Positions 41,885-49,661 of a stretch of DNA of 64,000 bases are shown piece after piece. Source of the DNA: Mycobacterium sp. PSTR-4-N (GTDB lineage: Bacteria; Actinomycetota; Actinomycetes; Mycobacteriales; Mycobacteriaceae); assembly GCF_022348085.1 (NCBI RefSeq), contig NZ_JAKRFN010000025.1, positions 1 to 64,000 on the forward strand, read 5' to 3'. The notes under the pieces were generated by a model. That model searched no databases and was not told where the DNA came from. It saw nothing but the letters and a program-made list of their open reading frames with translations. Each line of letters opens with the position of its first letter. Position 1 is the stretch's first letter. The position numbers were made by a program, and so were the translations under genes.

Positions 41885-43212
41885 GCCCTCACCAACTTCA
41901 GGTTGCAGTCGTCGGCGCTGAACCGCACCGGATGACGGAGGACCTCGCGGGCGGCGCGCTGACCCGAACGCACCGCGCCTTCGAGGGTGTCGCAGAACAT
42001 CTCGTCGGTGTGCGCGCCGGCGAAATGCACCCGTCGCTCCGCGGCGGCGAGCAGCGCGACGTGGCTGCCCCGCAACGCGATCGGCGGCGCTCCACCCATT
42101 CCGAGGAAGCGCTCGTCGGCGCTCCAGTTCTTGACGCAGCCACCGACACGGGTCACGCCGTGGCCGACGATGGTCTCCAGTAGCACGTCCAACTCCTCGA
42201 GAGCGGCGTCACCCTGCTCGACCTGCGCCCGCCCGGTGCCGCAGACGAGTGCACGCACGACGGCGGGACCAGCGGTGTCCGCGCCACTGAGCCAGGCGCG
42301 ACTGATCGGGCCGTCGGTGCAGACCCCGTGTGCCAGGGCCCCGCGCACCGCAGCACCGTCGCGGTAGTGCGCGACCACGGTGCTGCCCTGTGACCGCGGC
42401 GTCGACACGGCCGCCAGCAGCGTGGCCGGCGGTAGCGGCGGGTCGAAACCGATGGCGCCCAAGACGAACGGCGACACCGCCACCACCGCCTGCTTGGCCG
42501 ACAGGGTGTCCCCGTCGTCGAGCGTCACGGTGATGCGGCCGCGACGCTGTCGGATCACCGTCACCGGCGCGCCGAGGCGCACGTCTTCGTCGCGAGCCAA
42601 CGCGTCGGTGAGGCGCTGCGTGCCACCGCGGATCGTCCGTCGCGCACCGGGGCTGTCCTCGATGAGTACGTGTGCATCGGTCTGGGCCGGATCACGCTGT
42701 GCCCGCGCGCGAGTCGCCGTGCTGAGCACGGCGCGTGCGTAGTCGGACAACGCTGCCCGGCGGAGCCATTGAGCGACGGTTTCGTGCGCGGCGGGCGGGA
42801 GCCCCCGCAGGGCCGTCGTCGCCTCCCGCCGGATCGAGGCGAGCTGAGCCCCGGCCACGACGTGTCCTCCCACGACCACGGTGTGGGTGTCCAGGAGGCT
42901 CTCGATCGCGGTCATCGGTGCGCCGTCGCGTGGGGCCGGCTCGGACAGTTCGACGCCGAGGTCGGCGCACAGCGCCGTGACGGCGGCATCGCTCGCGCTG
43001 ATCGACTCGGCGCCGAGCTCACCGTACTTCGCGGTGTCCAATCCCTCTGTGCACGTGTGGATTCTGCCGCCCGGACGGTCACCCGCCTCCAGCACGACGG
43101 TGCGCATGCCCGCGCGTCCCAGCATGTGGGCTGTGGTCAGGCCGGCGAGGCCGGCGCCGACCACGATGACCGGTTCGCGATCGACCTCGCGCACCACCAC
43201 GTCGTCGCTCAT
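41881..43212 (-). CDS. FAD-dependent amine oxidase-family flavoprotein 2
   Basis: The ATG at 43212 overlaps the amidohydrolase stop (ATGA); the product has 443 residues. Motifs: VVGAGLAGLTTAHMLG at 18-33, the GG-doublet PGGRIHTCTEG and the C-terminal RVHFAGAHTDEMFCDTLEGA with VRSGQRAA. Its arrangement matches the neighbouring amine oxidase, but the sequences differ a great deal, so the pair is an old duplication and might form a heterodimer or act on successive intermediates. The operon is amidohydrolase - this gene - amine oxidase 1 - acyl-CoA synthetase. Confidence 0.88.
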   Translation of the reverse strand: MSDDVVVREVDREPVIVVGAGLAGLTTAHMLGRAGMRTVVLEAGDRPGGRIHTCTEGLDTAKYGELGAESISASDAAVTALCADLGVELSEPAPRDGAPMTAIESLLDTHTVVVGGHVVAGAQLASIRREATTALRGLPPAAHETVAQWLRRAALSDYARAVLSTATRARAQRDPAQTDAHVLIEDSPGARRTIRGGTQRLTDALARDEDVRLGAPVTVIRQRRGRITVTLDDGDTLSAKQAVVAVSPFVLGAIGFDPPLPPATLLAAVSTPRSQGSTVVAHYRDGAAVRGALAHGVCTDGPISRAWLSGADTAGPAVVRALVCGTGRAQVEQGDAALEELDVLLETIVGHGVTRVGGCVKNWSADERFLGMGGAPPIALRGSHVALLAAAERRVHFAGAHTDEMFCDTLEGAVRSGQRAAREVLRHPVRFSADDCNLKLVRA

Positions 43213-44066
43213 GACAGCCTCGTCCCCCACATCGTGTCCAGCAGTCGAGCCGCGTTCCCGCGGGTGTACTTGGCCAGGGAATCCTCACTGAGGCCCAGCA
43301 TGGACGCCTCCGTGAGGAGCCGGTCGTGGCGCATCATCGGCCAGTCGCTGGCGAGCAGCACCTGATCGGACACCATCGTGTTCATCCAGTGCGCCACCGG
43401 CTCCCATCCGCCTGCGGAACCGACCATGCGCTTCGGGGCGATGGCACCGAAGTCGGCGTACACGTTGGGGTGCTTCCACAGCACCGCGAGCATCTCGGTC
43501 ACCCAGGGCCAGCCACCGTGATTGGCCACCAGCACCAGATCGGGGTAATCGCAGGCGAGGGTGCACAACCCCAGCGGACGGCCGTATTCGATCGACCCGG
43601 TGGGGCTGAAGTTGACCCCGGTGTGGACGGTCACCGGATGCCCGTCGGCCTGGCAGTACGCGAAGAGTTCGGCGCAACGCGGATCGGTCATCGCCATCTT
43701 GAGGAACCCGGGCTGAAAGTTCCAGCCCCGCAGACCCAGATCGTCGTGTGCGTGGCGCAGGATCTCCAGCGCGTTCGGCAGCCGCGGATCCGTGGTCGCG
43801 ATCCCAGCGACCAGCCGGTCGGGATGGCTCCGCACGGCGTCGGCGACGAGCTCGTTCACCGCGACGGGATCGTCTTCCTCCCACTCCGCCTGCATCACCG
43901 CCTGACCGTCGTGCGTCTGGAGGGCGTGGATCAACGTCGAGATCCCCCGGTCGGCCGCGAATCTCGACTTATAGACGCGGGCGTAGTGCTCGTCGCGGGC
44001 GGGAACCTCGATACTATCCTCGATGCCGGCGGGTCGGACTCTGAAGTCGATGAACGACGAACTCAC
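43209..44066 (-). CDS. Amidohydrolase-2 family protein without the N-terminal HxH metal motif
   Basis: GTG 44066 has AGAGGAA upstream; the product has 285 residues. It has the amidohydrolase-2 TIM-barrel pattern: the His-bearing strand HPVTVHTGVNFSP, LVANHGGWPWVTEM and the final Asp in VLLASDWPMMRHDRLL. The family's opening IDxHxH reads IDFRVRP, with Arg9 and Arg11 in place of the two His, so metal binding must differ or be lost. Relatives include gamma-resorcylate and other decarboxylases as well as hydrolases. It heads a four-gene operon. The chemistry is uncertain. Confidence 0.82.
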   Translation of the reverse strand: MSSSFIDFRVRPAGIEDSIEVPARDEHYARVYKSRFAADRGISTLIHALQTHDGQAVMQAEWEEDDPVAVNELVADAVRSHPDRLVAGIATTDPRLPNALEILRHAHDDLGLRGWNFQPGFLKMAMTDPRCAELFAYCQADGHPVTVHTGVNFSPTGSIEYGRPLGLCTLACDYPDLVLVANHGGWPWVTEMLAVLWKHPNVYADFGAIAPKRMVGSAGGWEPVAHWMNTMVSDQVLLASDWPMMRHDRLLTEASMLGLSEDSLAKYTRGNAARLLDTMWGTRLS

Positions 44067-44179
44067 GGTGATTCCTCTGAAGTGGTTGTACTCGAACGGA
44101 TTCGACGTCAGTGGCCAGAGCGTCGAGACGACTATGCGCCCCGACTCGGCCCGTCGGTGACCTCGTGCGCAGAACTACC

Positions 44180-44192
44180 CCCGACCGGGGGA
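44180..44192 (-). promoter_or_regulatory. Cluster operator before the amidohydrolase operon
   Basis: On the minus strand the site reads TCCCCCGGTCGGG, one mismatch from the cluster consensus, 113 bases before the amidohydrolase start. The surrounding sequence is a near-perfect palindrome (CCCCC-GACC-GGGGG). Confidence 0.5.
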
Positions 44193-44197
44193 AGGGC

Positions 44198-45655
44198 CTA
44201 CTGGCGGCCGATGCGCGCGTAAGCGGCAGGGCGCCTGCGCTTGAGGATCATCGCCCAGCACGCGCCCAGCGCGAGCGCGCCCGCCAACGACACGAACATC
44301 AGGGTGATCGCCCACGGGCCGCCCGTCACCAGCATCTCGATGTGCTGGGTCGCCAGGAACAGCGTGCCGCCCAGCCCCAGCAGCGCGAGCACCGGCGCCA
44401 CCATCCGGTGCCAGACTGTGGTCCCGTGCGGCTTGTCGCGACGCATGAACACGATCACCGCGAGCGTGGTGAGAATGAGCAGTGAGACGAACGCGTAGCC
44501 GAAGGCGCCGGAGAACGGCGCGTACACCAGCAGCGGGTCGACGTGGTTGACGATCAGCAGCATCATCGCGACCAGGACGACGCCGGACAGCACCAGCGAA
44601 GCACGATGCGGCGAGCCGTGTTTGGCGTGCGTTGCGCCGAGCCGCGGCGAGATGATGCCGTCGACGCCGAGGTTGAACAAGTAGCGGGACAGCACGTTGT
44701 GCAGAGCCAGCGCCGAGGCGAATCCGCTGGTGCACAGCAGCACGGTGACGATGTCGCGGGCGGTCTTACCGGCGAACTGCTCGACGGTCGCCATGACGGC
44801 GCCGCTGGGATCGGCCGACGTCGCCGCGACCGCATCGGCGGCGCCTAGAGCCTGGATGATGGCCCAGCAGGAGAATGCGTAACCGGTGGCGATGAATGCG
44901 ATGAAGCCGAACGACGCGCGCCGGATCGTGGTGTCGGGATTCTTCACCTCGTCGCGGAAGATCACCGTGGACTCGAAACCCGTGAAGCACAGCATCGCGA
45001 ACAGCAGGCCGATCCCGACGTCTCCGGAGAACACATTGTGCGGTAGCAACGAGTCGGCCGACAGCCCGTTCGCTCCACCGCGGAAGACCACCGCCGCGTT
45101 GTAAACAACGATCATCACCGCCTCGAGCGACATGCAGACCGTCAGGGTGCGGGCAGAGAACTCGAGGTTGAAGTACCCGAGCACGGAAACGACCACGAAC
45201 ATGCCCAGCGTCCACACCCACCAGCTGATGTCGGGACCACCCAGGGTGTCCCGCAGGAACGCCTGGAAGAACGTGCCCTCCAGCGGATAGCTCCCGACGT
45301 AGAGGACGGCGTAGCCGAGGATGGCCACCAGCGCAGCCCCCAAGCCCATTTCGCGCCCTAGGCCCTTGGTGACGAACGAGTAGAAGCCGCCAGGATTGTC
45401 GACGTGGCGCGACATCTTGACGAAGCCGACGGCGAACAGAGCGACGATGACACCGGCGGCCAGATACATGACCGGTGCGCCGAGCCCGTTGCCGTAGCCG
45501 ATAACCACGGGCAGGAATGCGACGACCGCGATGATCGGGCCGTTGAAGGCCAGCACGGTGAACAGCAGCTTGAAGGTGTTCATGTCGCCGCGCAGACGGT
45601 GACCACCGTGCGCGCTCGTCGATACCGCCTGATGTGGGGGGTCAGCTACGGTCAT
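44198..45655 (-). CDS. APC-family amino acid/amine permease
   Basis: The ATG at 45655 is preferred because GAGGAATG lies at suitable spacing upstream; the product has about 485 residues. It has twelve or more hydrophobic segments. The first is NTFKLLFTVLAFNGPIIAVV, and GGFYSFVTKGLGREMGLGAA is the typical APC second-helix loop. GFESTVIFRDEVKNPDTTIR is the helix-6 signature region. It would import an amino acid or amine by proton symport. Its position beside the amine oxidase operon and its own copy of the cluster operator suggest it takes up the pathway substrate. Confidence 0.9.
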   Translation of the reverse strand: MTVADPPHQAVSTSAHGGHRLRGDMNTFKLLFTVLAFNGPIIAVVAFLPVVIGYGNGLGAPVMYLAAGVIVALFAVGFVKMSRHVDNPGGFYSFVTKGLGREMGLGAALVAILGYAVLYVGSYPLEGTFFQAFLRDTLGGPDISWWVWTLGMFVVVSVLGYFNLEFSARTLTVCMSLEAVMIVVYNAAVVFRGGANGLSADSLLPHNVFSGDVGIGLLFAMLCFTGFESTVIFRDEVKNPDTTIRRASFGFIAFIATGYAFSCWAIIQALGAADAVAATSADPSGAVMATVEQFAGKTARDIVTVLLCTSGFASALALHNVLSRYLFNLGVDGIISPRLGATHAKHGSPHRASLVLSGVVLVAMMLLIVNHVDPLLVYAPFSGAFGYAFVSLLILTTLAVIVFMRRDKPHGTTVWHRMVAPVLALLGLGGTLFLATQHIEMLVTGGPWAITLMFVSLAGALALGACWAMILKRRRPAAYARIGRQ

Positions 45656-45777
45656 TGCTCTCATTCCTCGATCCGGGTCGGCCGCCGGCTGCCACACGGA
45701 TCGACCGTGCACACGGGCGGGAACTCAGATTCTGTGATGTGGCCAGTGTCACATGCCTAGCCATGGGTGAAAGCACA

Positions 45778-45790
45778 CCCGACTGGGGGA
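45778..45790 (-). promoter_or_regulatory. Cluster operator before the permease gene
   Basis: The minus strand reads TCCCCCAGTCGGG, the consensus form of the repeated cluster element. It lies 122 bases before the permease ATG and within the gap after the NTF2-like genes. Direct sequence identity with the copy at 46650 is complete over 13 bases. Confidence 0.55.
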
Positions 45791-45836
45791 TGCGTAACAC
45801 CCAAGGTGCACAGCTGCTTTCGCACGCTGCCTGCTT

Positions 45837-46205
45837 CTAGCTTCGGCGCTTCATCGGCTGCAGATACTCGTACCACCGCACGACCAGCCCGTCCCGGCAC
45901 TCCACGATCGTGCAGTTGCGTAAGCCCACGGTGGAACCGTCGAGCAGCGTGACCACTTCATCGAGCTCCACCGCCGCCCGGTCGCCGTCCCCGATCGAGC
46001 CGAGGACCACGTACTCCAACGCCGCGAACTCTGTACCGCAGATGGTCCCGAGGTATTCGGCCACCGCCGGACCGTGCACTGTCCCGCTGACGTAGGGCTC
46101 GTACATCGTCGCGTCGGTGGCGAACAACTGGCGCATGGTCGCCACGTCCGCGTTCGCCTGCGCGTTCTTGACTGCGAGGAACAGGTCGTACGCGCTCCTC
46201 GTCAC
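45837..46205 (-). CDS. NTF2/SnoaL-like protein, second of a pair
   Basis: GTG 46205 overlaps the stop of the preceding NTF2-like gene (GTGA); the product has 122 residues. It has the cone-shaped alpha+beta barrel pattern: an N-terminal helix pair (YDLFLAVKNAQANADVATMR), YEPYVSGTVHGPAVAEYL, and strands ending in GLVVRWYEYLQPMK. Family members include SnoaL cyclases, ketosteroid isomerase-like enzymes and limonene epoxide hydrolase-like proteins. A catalytic role on a pathway intermediate is plausible but unproven. It differs from its partner enough that the two may form a heterodimer. Confidence 0.8.
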   Translation of the reverse strand: MTRSAYDLFLAVKNAQANADVATMRQLFATDATMYEPYVSGTVHGPAVAEYLGTICGTEFAALEYVVLGSIGDGDRAAVELDEVVTLLDGSTVGLRNCTIVECRDGLVVRWYEYLQPMKRRS

Positions 46206-46594
46206 GGCTTGCGATTCTTCAGCGGCTGGATGTAGTCCCACAACCGGCTCAATCGTCCGTCCGTCAGCGTCACCCAGGTGGTGCCCTCCACGGTCGCCGA
46301 CCGATTTCCGGTGTGGATCGTCTGCGTCCATTCGACAGCTGCGGTGTCCCCGTCGGCGAGAGCTCGGACGACCTCGATCGAGGACCGGTCGAAATCCCGC
46401 CCGAGCATGCCCCCGATATGCTCGGCGATTGCAGTAGAGCCGCGCAGTGTTCCGACGAATGTGTCGTACCACAGTGCGTTCTCAGTGAAGCAGTCCAGCG
46501 CCCGGGCGCGGTCGCCGGCCAGCATGCTGTCCATCGCGCGCTTCCAAACCTGCAGAACAGGACTACCGGGAGCAAACCAGTCGGTCTGTGACAT
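46202..46594 (-). CDS. NTF2/SnoaL-like protein, first of a pair
   Basis: This 130-residue NTF2-like protein has the helix region VWKRAMDSMLAGDRARALDC, FTENALWYDTFVGTLRGSTA and strands that end in RLSRLWDYIQPLKNRKP. It shares the closing W/Y-x-Y-x-QP-x-K pattern with its downstream neighbour, so the two arose by duplication. A perfect copy of the cluster operator lies 55 bases before the ATG. It is co-translated with the second gene. The substrate is unknown. Confidence 0.8.
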   Translation of the reverse strand: MSQTDWFAPGSPVLQVWKRAMDSMLAGDRARALDCFTENALWYDTFVGTLRGSTAIAEHIGGMLGRDFDRSSIEVVRALADGDTAAVEWTQTIHTGNRSATVEGTTWVTLTDGRLSRLWDYIQPLKNRKP

Positions 46595-46649
46595 GGATGC
46601 ATGATCAGGTGCGCCGAGGCATTGTCGCCGGGCCCCCGCGGAACAACGG

Positions 46650-46662
46650 CCCGACTGGGGGA
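46650..46662 (-). promoter_or_regulatory. Cluster operator before the NTF2-like genes
   Basis: The minus strand reads TCCCCCAGTCGGG, identical to the copy before the permease gene. It lies 55 bases before the NTF2-like ATG and abuts the end of the SDR gene at 46666. Confidence 0.55.
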
Positions 46663-46665
46663 GCC

Positions 46666-47505
46666 TCAGCCAGGAAGGGTTTCACCGCCGATCGGGGCCA
46701 GCACTTCACCGCTGTAGTACGACGACAACCGGCCCGCGGCGAAGAACACGTACGACGGCGCGATCTCGTCGGGTTGGGCCGCTCGCCCCATCGGCACGTG
46801 CTCACCGAACGACTCGGTCTTCTCGGCCGGCATCGTCGCCGGAATCAGCGGGGTCCACACCGGCCCGGGCGCAACGCAATTCACCCGGATGTTGCGCTGG
46901 GCGAGCGACTGGGCCAGCGAGTAGGTCAGGGCGATCACCGCGCCCTTGGTCGCCGAATAGTCGATGAGCGACTTGTTGCCACGCAGCCCGTTGATCGATC
47001 CGGTGTTGATGATCGCCGACCCGTCCGGCAGATGCGCCAGCGCGGCTTTCGTGACGTGGAAGAAGCTGTCGATGTTGACCGAGAAGGTCCGCCGCCATTG
47101 CTCGTCGCTGATCTCGGTCAGATCGGACACCGGCGACTGGAACGCCACGTTGTTGACGACGATGTCCAGTCCGCCGAGCTGTTGAACCGTCTCGTCGACC
47201 ACGGACCGGCAGTGCGCGGCGTCGGCCAGGTCACCGGGCAGATGGACCGCCCGCCTGCCGGCCGCCTCGACCAGCGACACGGTGTGTGCAGCGTCGTCGC
47301 GTTCGTCGAGGTAGGCGATCGCGACATCGGCACCCTCCTTGGCGAAGGCCACCGCGACCGCCCGTCCGATACCGGAGTCACCCCCGGTGATCAGCGCCCG
47401 CTTGCCCTCGAGCAGTCCGGTGCCGACGTAGTCGGCCATCTCGTCGCGTGGCTTGTCGGCCATATCGGCTGTCTGGCCGGGATAGGGAATCACACCGTCT
47501 GGCAT
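46666..47505 (-). CDS. SDR-family oxidoreductase with N-terminal extension (YhdF/YghA-like)
   Basis: ATG 47505 follows AGGAGG. The 279-residue product begins with the extension MPDGVIPYPGQTADMADKPR found in the stress-type SDRs of the YghA/YdaD group. It carries TGGDSGIGRA, the modified NNVAF, INTGSINGLRG, YSATKGAVI, PGPVWTPL and the C-terminal VLAPIGGETLPG. A SigF promoter lies directly upstream, so it is a general-stress gene and probably not part of the catabolic cluster whose edge it marks. The substrate is unknown. Confidence 0.88.
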   Translation of the reverse strand: MPDGVIPYPGQTADMADKPRDEMADYVGTGLLEGKRALITGGDSGIGRAVAVAFAKEGADVAIAYLDERDDAAHTVSLVEAAGRRAVHLPGDLADAAHCRSVVDETVQQLGGLDIVVNNVAFQSPVSDLTEISDEQWRRTFSVNIDSFFHVTKAALAHLPDGSAIINTGSINGLRGNKSLIDYSATKGAVIALTYSLAQSLAQRNIRVNCVAPGPVWTPLIPATMPAEKTESFGEHVPMGRAAQPDEIAPSYVFFAAGRLSSYYSGEVLAPIGGETLPG

Positions 47506-47543
47506 GGGACCTCCTGAAGCTCGTCGGCTGTCAGGGCGTCGTC

Positions 47544-47568
47544 GTACCCCGGGAAGGGGTGGCGAAAC
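47544..47568 (-). promoter_or_regulatory. SigF-type promoter for the extended SDR
   Basis: On the minus strand GTTT (47568-47565), 15 bases, then GGGTAC (47549-47544). It lies 39 bases before the ATG at 47505 and touches the last base of the DUF6328 gene. Confidence 0.68.
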
Positions 47569-48068
47569 TACGGGTCCGTGCGGCGAAGGGCGAGGGGTAG
47601 CACCACCCAGAACGAGGCGAACACCACCAGCGCGGCCGGCCCGGCGATCAGCGCCGCGGTCAGGCCGGCGACGGCGTCGAAGATGATGACCGTCATCCCG
47701 GTGACCGCGACACCGAGGAGCAACAGACCGGCGTAGGCACACCGGTGCGCTGCCTTGACCAACGTCCCGAGACGATGGCGTCGGAACAGCAGTCGATGCA
47801 TGCCGACCGGGGCGATCAGCAGTGCCATGGAGAGCACCGCCGCGCTCACCGTCGCCAGATAGACCACCTGCATCTTCTGGCCCAGCATCGTGAACCGCTG
47901 CTGGAACGGCAGCGTCAGCAGGAACCCGGTGAGCAGCTGCACCCCGGTCTGCACCACCCGCAGCTCCTGCAGAAGGCTGGTCCAATTGCGGTCCAGCCGT
48001 TCGGTTTCCGTTTCGTTCCGGGCGCTCCGGTCCCATCCTCCGTCGCCGTCGAGGGGATGCGCGTTCAC
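47568..48068 (-). CDS. DUF6328-family membrane protein
   Basis: This 166-residue protein has a hydrophilic start (TETERLDRNWTSLLQELRVV) and four hydrophobic segments: VQLLTGFLLTLPFQ, VVYLATVSAAVLSMALLIAP, YAGLLLLGVAVTGMTVIIFD and ALVVFASFWVVLPLAL. The pattern RxxxLLQELRVxQTGxQxLxGFLLxLPFxxRF matches DUF6328 (COG5658-like). The function is unknown. It is divergent from the DUF4235 gene across a 73-base gap. Its neighbours are stress-associated, which hints at envelope adaptation. Confidence 0.82.
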   Translation of the reverse strand: MNAHPLDGDGGWDRSARNETETERLDRNWTSLLQELRVVQTGVQLLTGFLLTLPFQQRFTMLGQKMQVVYLATVSAAVLSMALLIAPVGMHRLLFRRHRLGTLVKAAHRCAYAGLLLLGVAVTGMTVIIFDAVAGLTAALIAGPAALVVFASFWVVLPLALRRTDP

Positions 48069-48106
48069 GGGTCGATCTTCGCATCCGCCCCTTCCCGTCG
48101 CACAGA

Positions 48107-48131
48107 GTTTGGTAACGGCGGGCTCGGGTAA
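48107..48131 (+). promoter_or_regulatory. SigF-type promoter for the DUF4235 gene
   Basis: GTTT at 48107-48110, exactly 15 bases, then GGGTAA at 48126-48131. The start codon lies 10 bases further on, so the transcript would be almost leaderless. Confidence 0.65.
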
Positions 48132-48141
48132 TCAGCGGGCC

Positions 48142-48417
48142 ATGAGCAGGCTGTCCAGGAAGTTGTACACCCCGCTGTCGGTCGCCACCGGTGTCGGTGG
48201 CGGCCTGCTTGCCGGGCAGATCTTCGGTCAGATCTGGAAGCGGGTCGGACAGAACGATCCCGAACCCCCGGACCCCAAAGACCTCAGCTACTCGACGAAG
48301 TCGGTGTTGATCGCCGGCGCGATGCAAGGGCTGATCGTCGGCCTGGTGCGGGCCAGCCTGCAGCGGGCCAGCGCTCACGGTTATCAAGCGCTCACGAACG
48401 AACCCCCGCCTGGCTGA
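48142..48417 (+). CDS. DUF4235-family small membrane protein
   Basis: This 91-residue protein matches DUF4235: KLYTPLSVATGVGGGLLAGQ as the first hydrophobic segment, FGQIWKRVGQNDPEPPDP, then SVLIAGAMQGLIVGLVRASL as the second and a short tail. Two membrane helices are joined by a polar loop. Its function is unknown; such genes are often stress-induced in actinobacteria, in agreement with the SigF promoter seen directly upstream. Confidence 0.85.
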   Translation: MSRLSRKLYTPLSVATGVGGGLLAGQIFGQIWKRVGQNDPEPPDPKDLSYSTKSVLIAGAMQGLIVGLVRASLQRASAHGYQALTNEPPPG

Positions 48418-48432
48418 GCAGTGAACTCATAG

Positions 48433-48457
48433 CTTTTCCACAGCTCTCGATGGGCAT
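48433..48457 (+). promoter_or_regulatory. Weak SigF-like promoter
   Basis: CTTT at 48433-48436, 15 bases, then GGGCAT at 48452-48457. Each element has one mismatch, but the spacing is exact and the ATG of a small membrane protein lies 30 bases downstream. Confidence 0.35.
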
Positions 48458-48487
48458 GTTCTTAATCGCTCGTCGGACCGTGGAGAC

Positions 48488-48727
48488 ATGTCTCGCTCGA
48501 TCGACACCCGGCTGCTCGGGTGCGCAGCTGTCCTCGCGCTACCCGCAAGCCTCGCGGTGATGCTGATGGCGACGCCGGGCGCGGTCTCGCCGCTTCTGTA
48601 CTGGACGGTGTCAGGAATCGCGCTGGCCATCGCTTTGGCCGTGCTCGTCGCCGGCGAATGCGCGTGGGAGAACACCGTCGCCGAAGCCCAGGCCGCCGGC
48701 TTGGTGGCCAGCGAACCCGGACACTAG
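48488..48727 (+). CDS. Small two-helix membrane protein of unknown function
   Basis: This 79-residue protein begins MSRSIDTRLLGCAAVLALPA and has two hydrophobic segments (to about residue 25, and VSGIALAIALAVLVAGECAW), ending in a short acidic/polar tail. GTGGAG lies before the ATG. It has no recognised family. The compact two-helix plan and its position among DUF4235 and DUF6328 genes suggest a cell-envelope stress protein, but that is only context. Confidence 0.65.
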   Translation: MSRSIDTRLLGCAAVLALPASLAVMLMATPGAVSPLLYWTVSGIALAIALAVLVAGECAWENTVAEAQAAGLVASEPGH

Positions 48728-48751
48728 GCCCGGATCACGTCGCAGACGGGA

Positions 48752-49624
48752 TCAGCGGGCCGGGATCTCGTCGGCGAGCGCGATCAGCCTGGCGCGGACC
48801 AACTCGGGCTGCTCGTCGAGGATGAAGTGGCCGCCGTCGACGAGCTCCAGCGTGTAGTCGTCGGCGCGGGCGGTCTCGGCCGCGGCCAGCGACGGATGGA
48901 TCGCGAGATCCTTGCGGGCGAACAGCGCCCGGGTGGGCACGGTCGACCACCGCCGCTCGGGGTTGCGCGCACTTTCGCGGGCCTCCCGCAGCAGGAACGT
49001 CCGATAGGTGTCGCGCGCGGTGCGGGCGACCATCGGGTCCCGGAACGCGTCGGCGTAGACCTTCGCCGTCTGCCGGTCGAGATTCGGCGCGGCCGACCGG
49101 AAGATCACCCGCTCCAGATACGGTGTGCGCCGTTGCAGCGGCGCTCCGATCGTGGCCACGAACGGCTGGTAGAGCAGGAACCGCCACAGGTGCGGGGCGA
49201 GGGCTTTCGCCGAGATCCACGGGTGCGGGATGTTGAGCACCAGATAGCCGTCGATCCGCTCGGGCACCCGCAGCGCCAGCAGATGGCCGATGAATCCGCC
49301 CCAGTCGTGACCGACGAGCAGCACGTGCTCCAGACCCATTGCGTCCATCAGCGCCACCAGGTCACTGACCACGTCCTCTTTGGCCCATTTGTGCGGTGCC
49401 GGGCCCGACCAGCCGTAGCCCGGTAGGTCGGGGGCGATGATCCGCAGCCCGGGCAGCGGATCGGCCAGCAGGTCGCGATACGCCCAGTGGTGTTGAGGCC
49501 AGCCGTGCAGCGCCAGCACCGGCCTGCCGTCCTCGGGTCCGGCCTCGGTCACGTGGAAGCGGACACCTCGCGCGGTCACGTGACTGCGGCGGACCCCTCC
49601 GATCGGCGGGGGTTGGTTCGTCAT
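48752..49624 (-). CDS. Alpha/beta-hydrolase (epoxide-hydrolase-like)
   Basis: This 290-residue enzyme has the oxyanion motif LALHGWPQHHWAYR, the nucleophile Asp in VLLVGHDWGGFIG (epoxide hydrolase/dehalogenase type), a cap domain, and the final His in ELVDGGHFILDEQPELV. No signal peptide is seen. It is divergent from the acyl-CoA ligase gene, with start codons 38 bases apart. Known relatives hydrolyse epoxides, halides or esters; the substrate cannot be assigned. Confidence 0.88.
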   Translation of the reverse strand: MTNQPPPIGGVRRSHVTARGVRFHVTEAGPEDGRPVLALHGWPQHHWAYRDLLADPLPGLRIIAPDLPGYGWSGPAPHKWAKEDVVSDLVALMDAMGLEHVLLVGHDWGGFIGHLLALRVPERIDGYLVLNIPHPWISAKALAPHLWRFLLYQPFVATIGAPLQRRTPYLERVIFRSAAPNLDRQTAKVYADAFRDPMVARTARDTYRTFLLREARESARNPERRWSTVPTRALFARKDLAIHPSLAAAETARADDYTLELVDGGHFILDEQPELVRARLIALADEIPAR

Positions 49625-49661
49625 GCCCCTGAGACTAACGGGGAGGGTTTACGGTGCTGAT

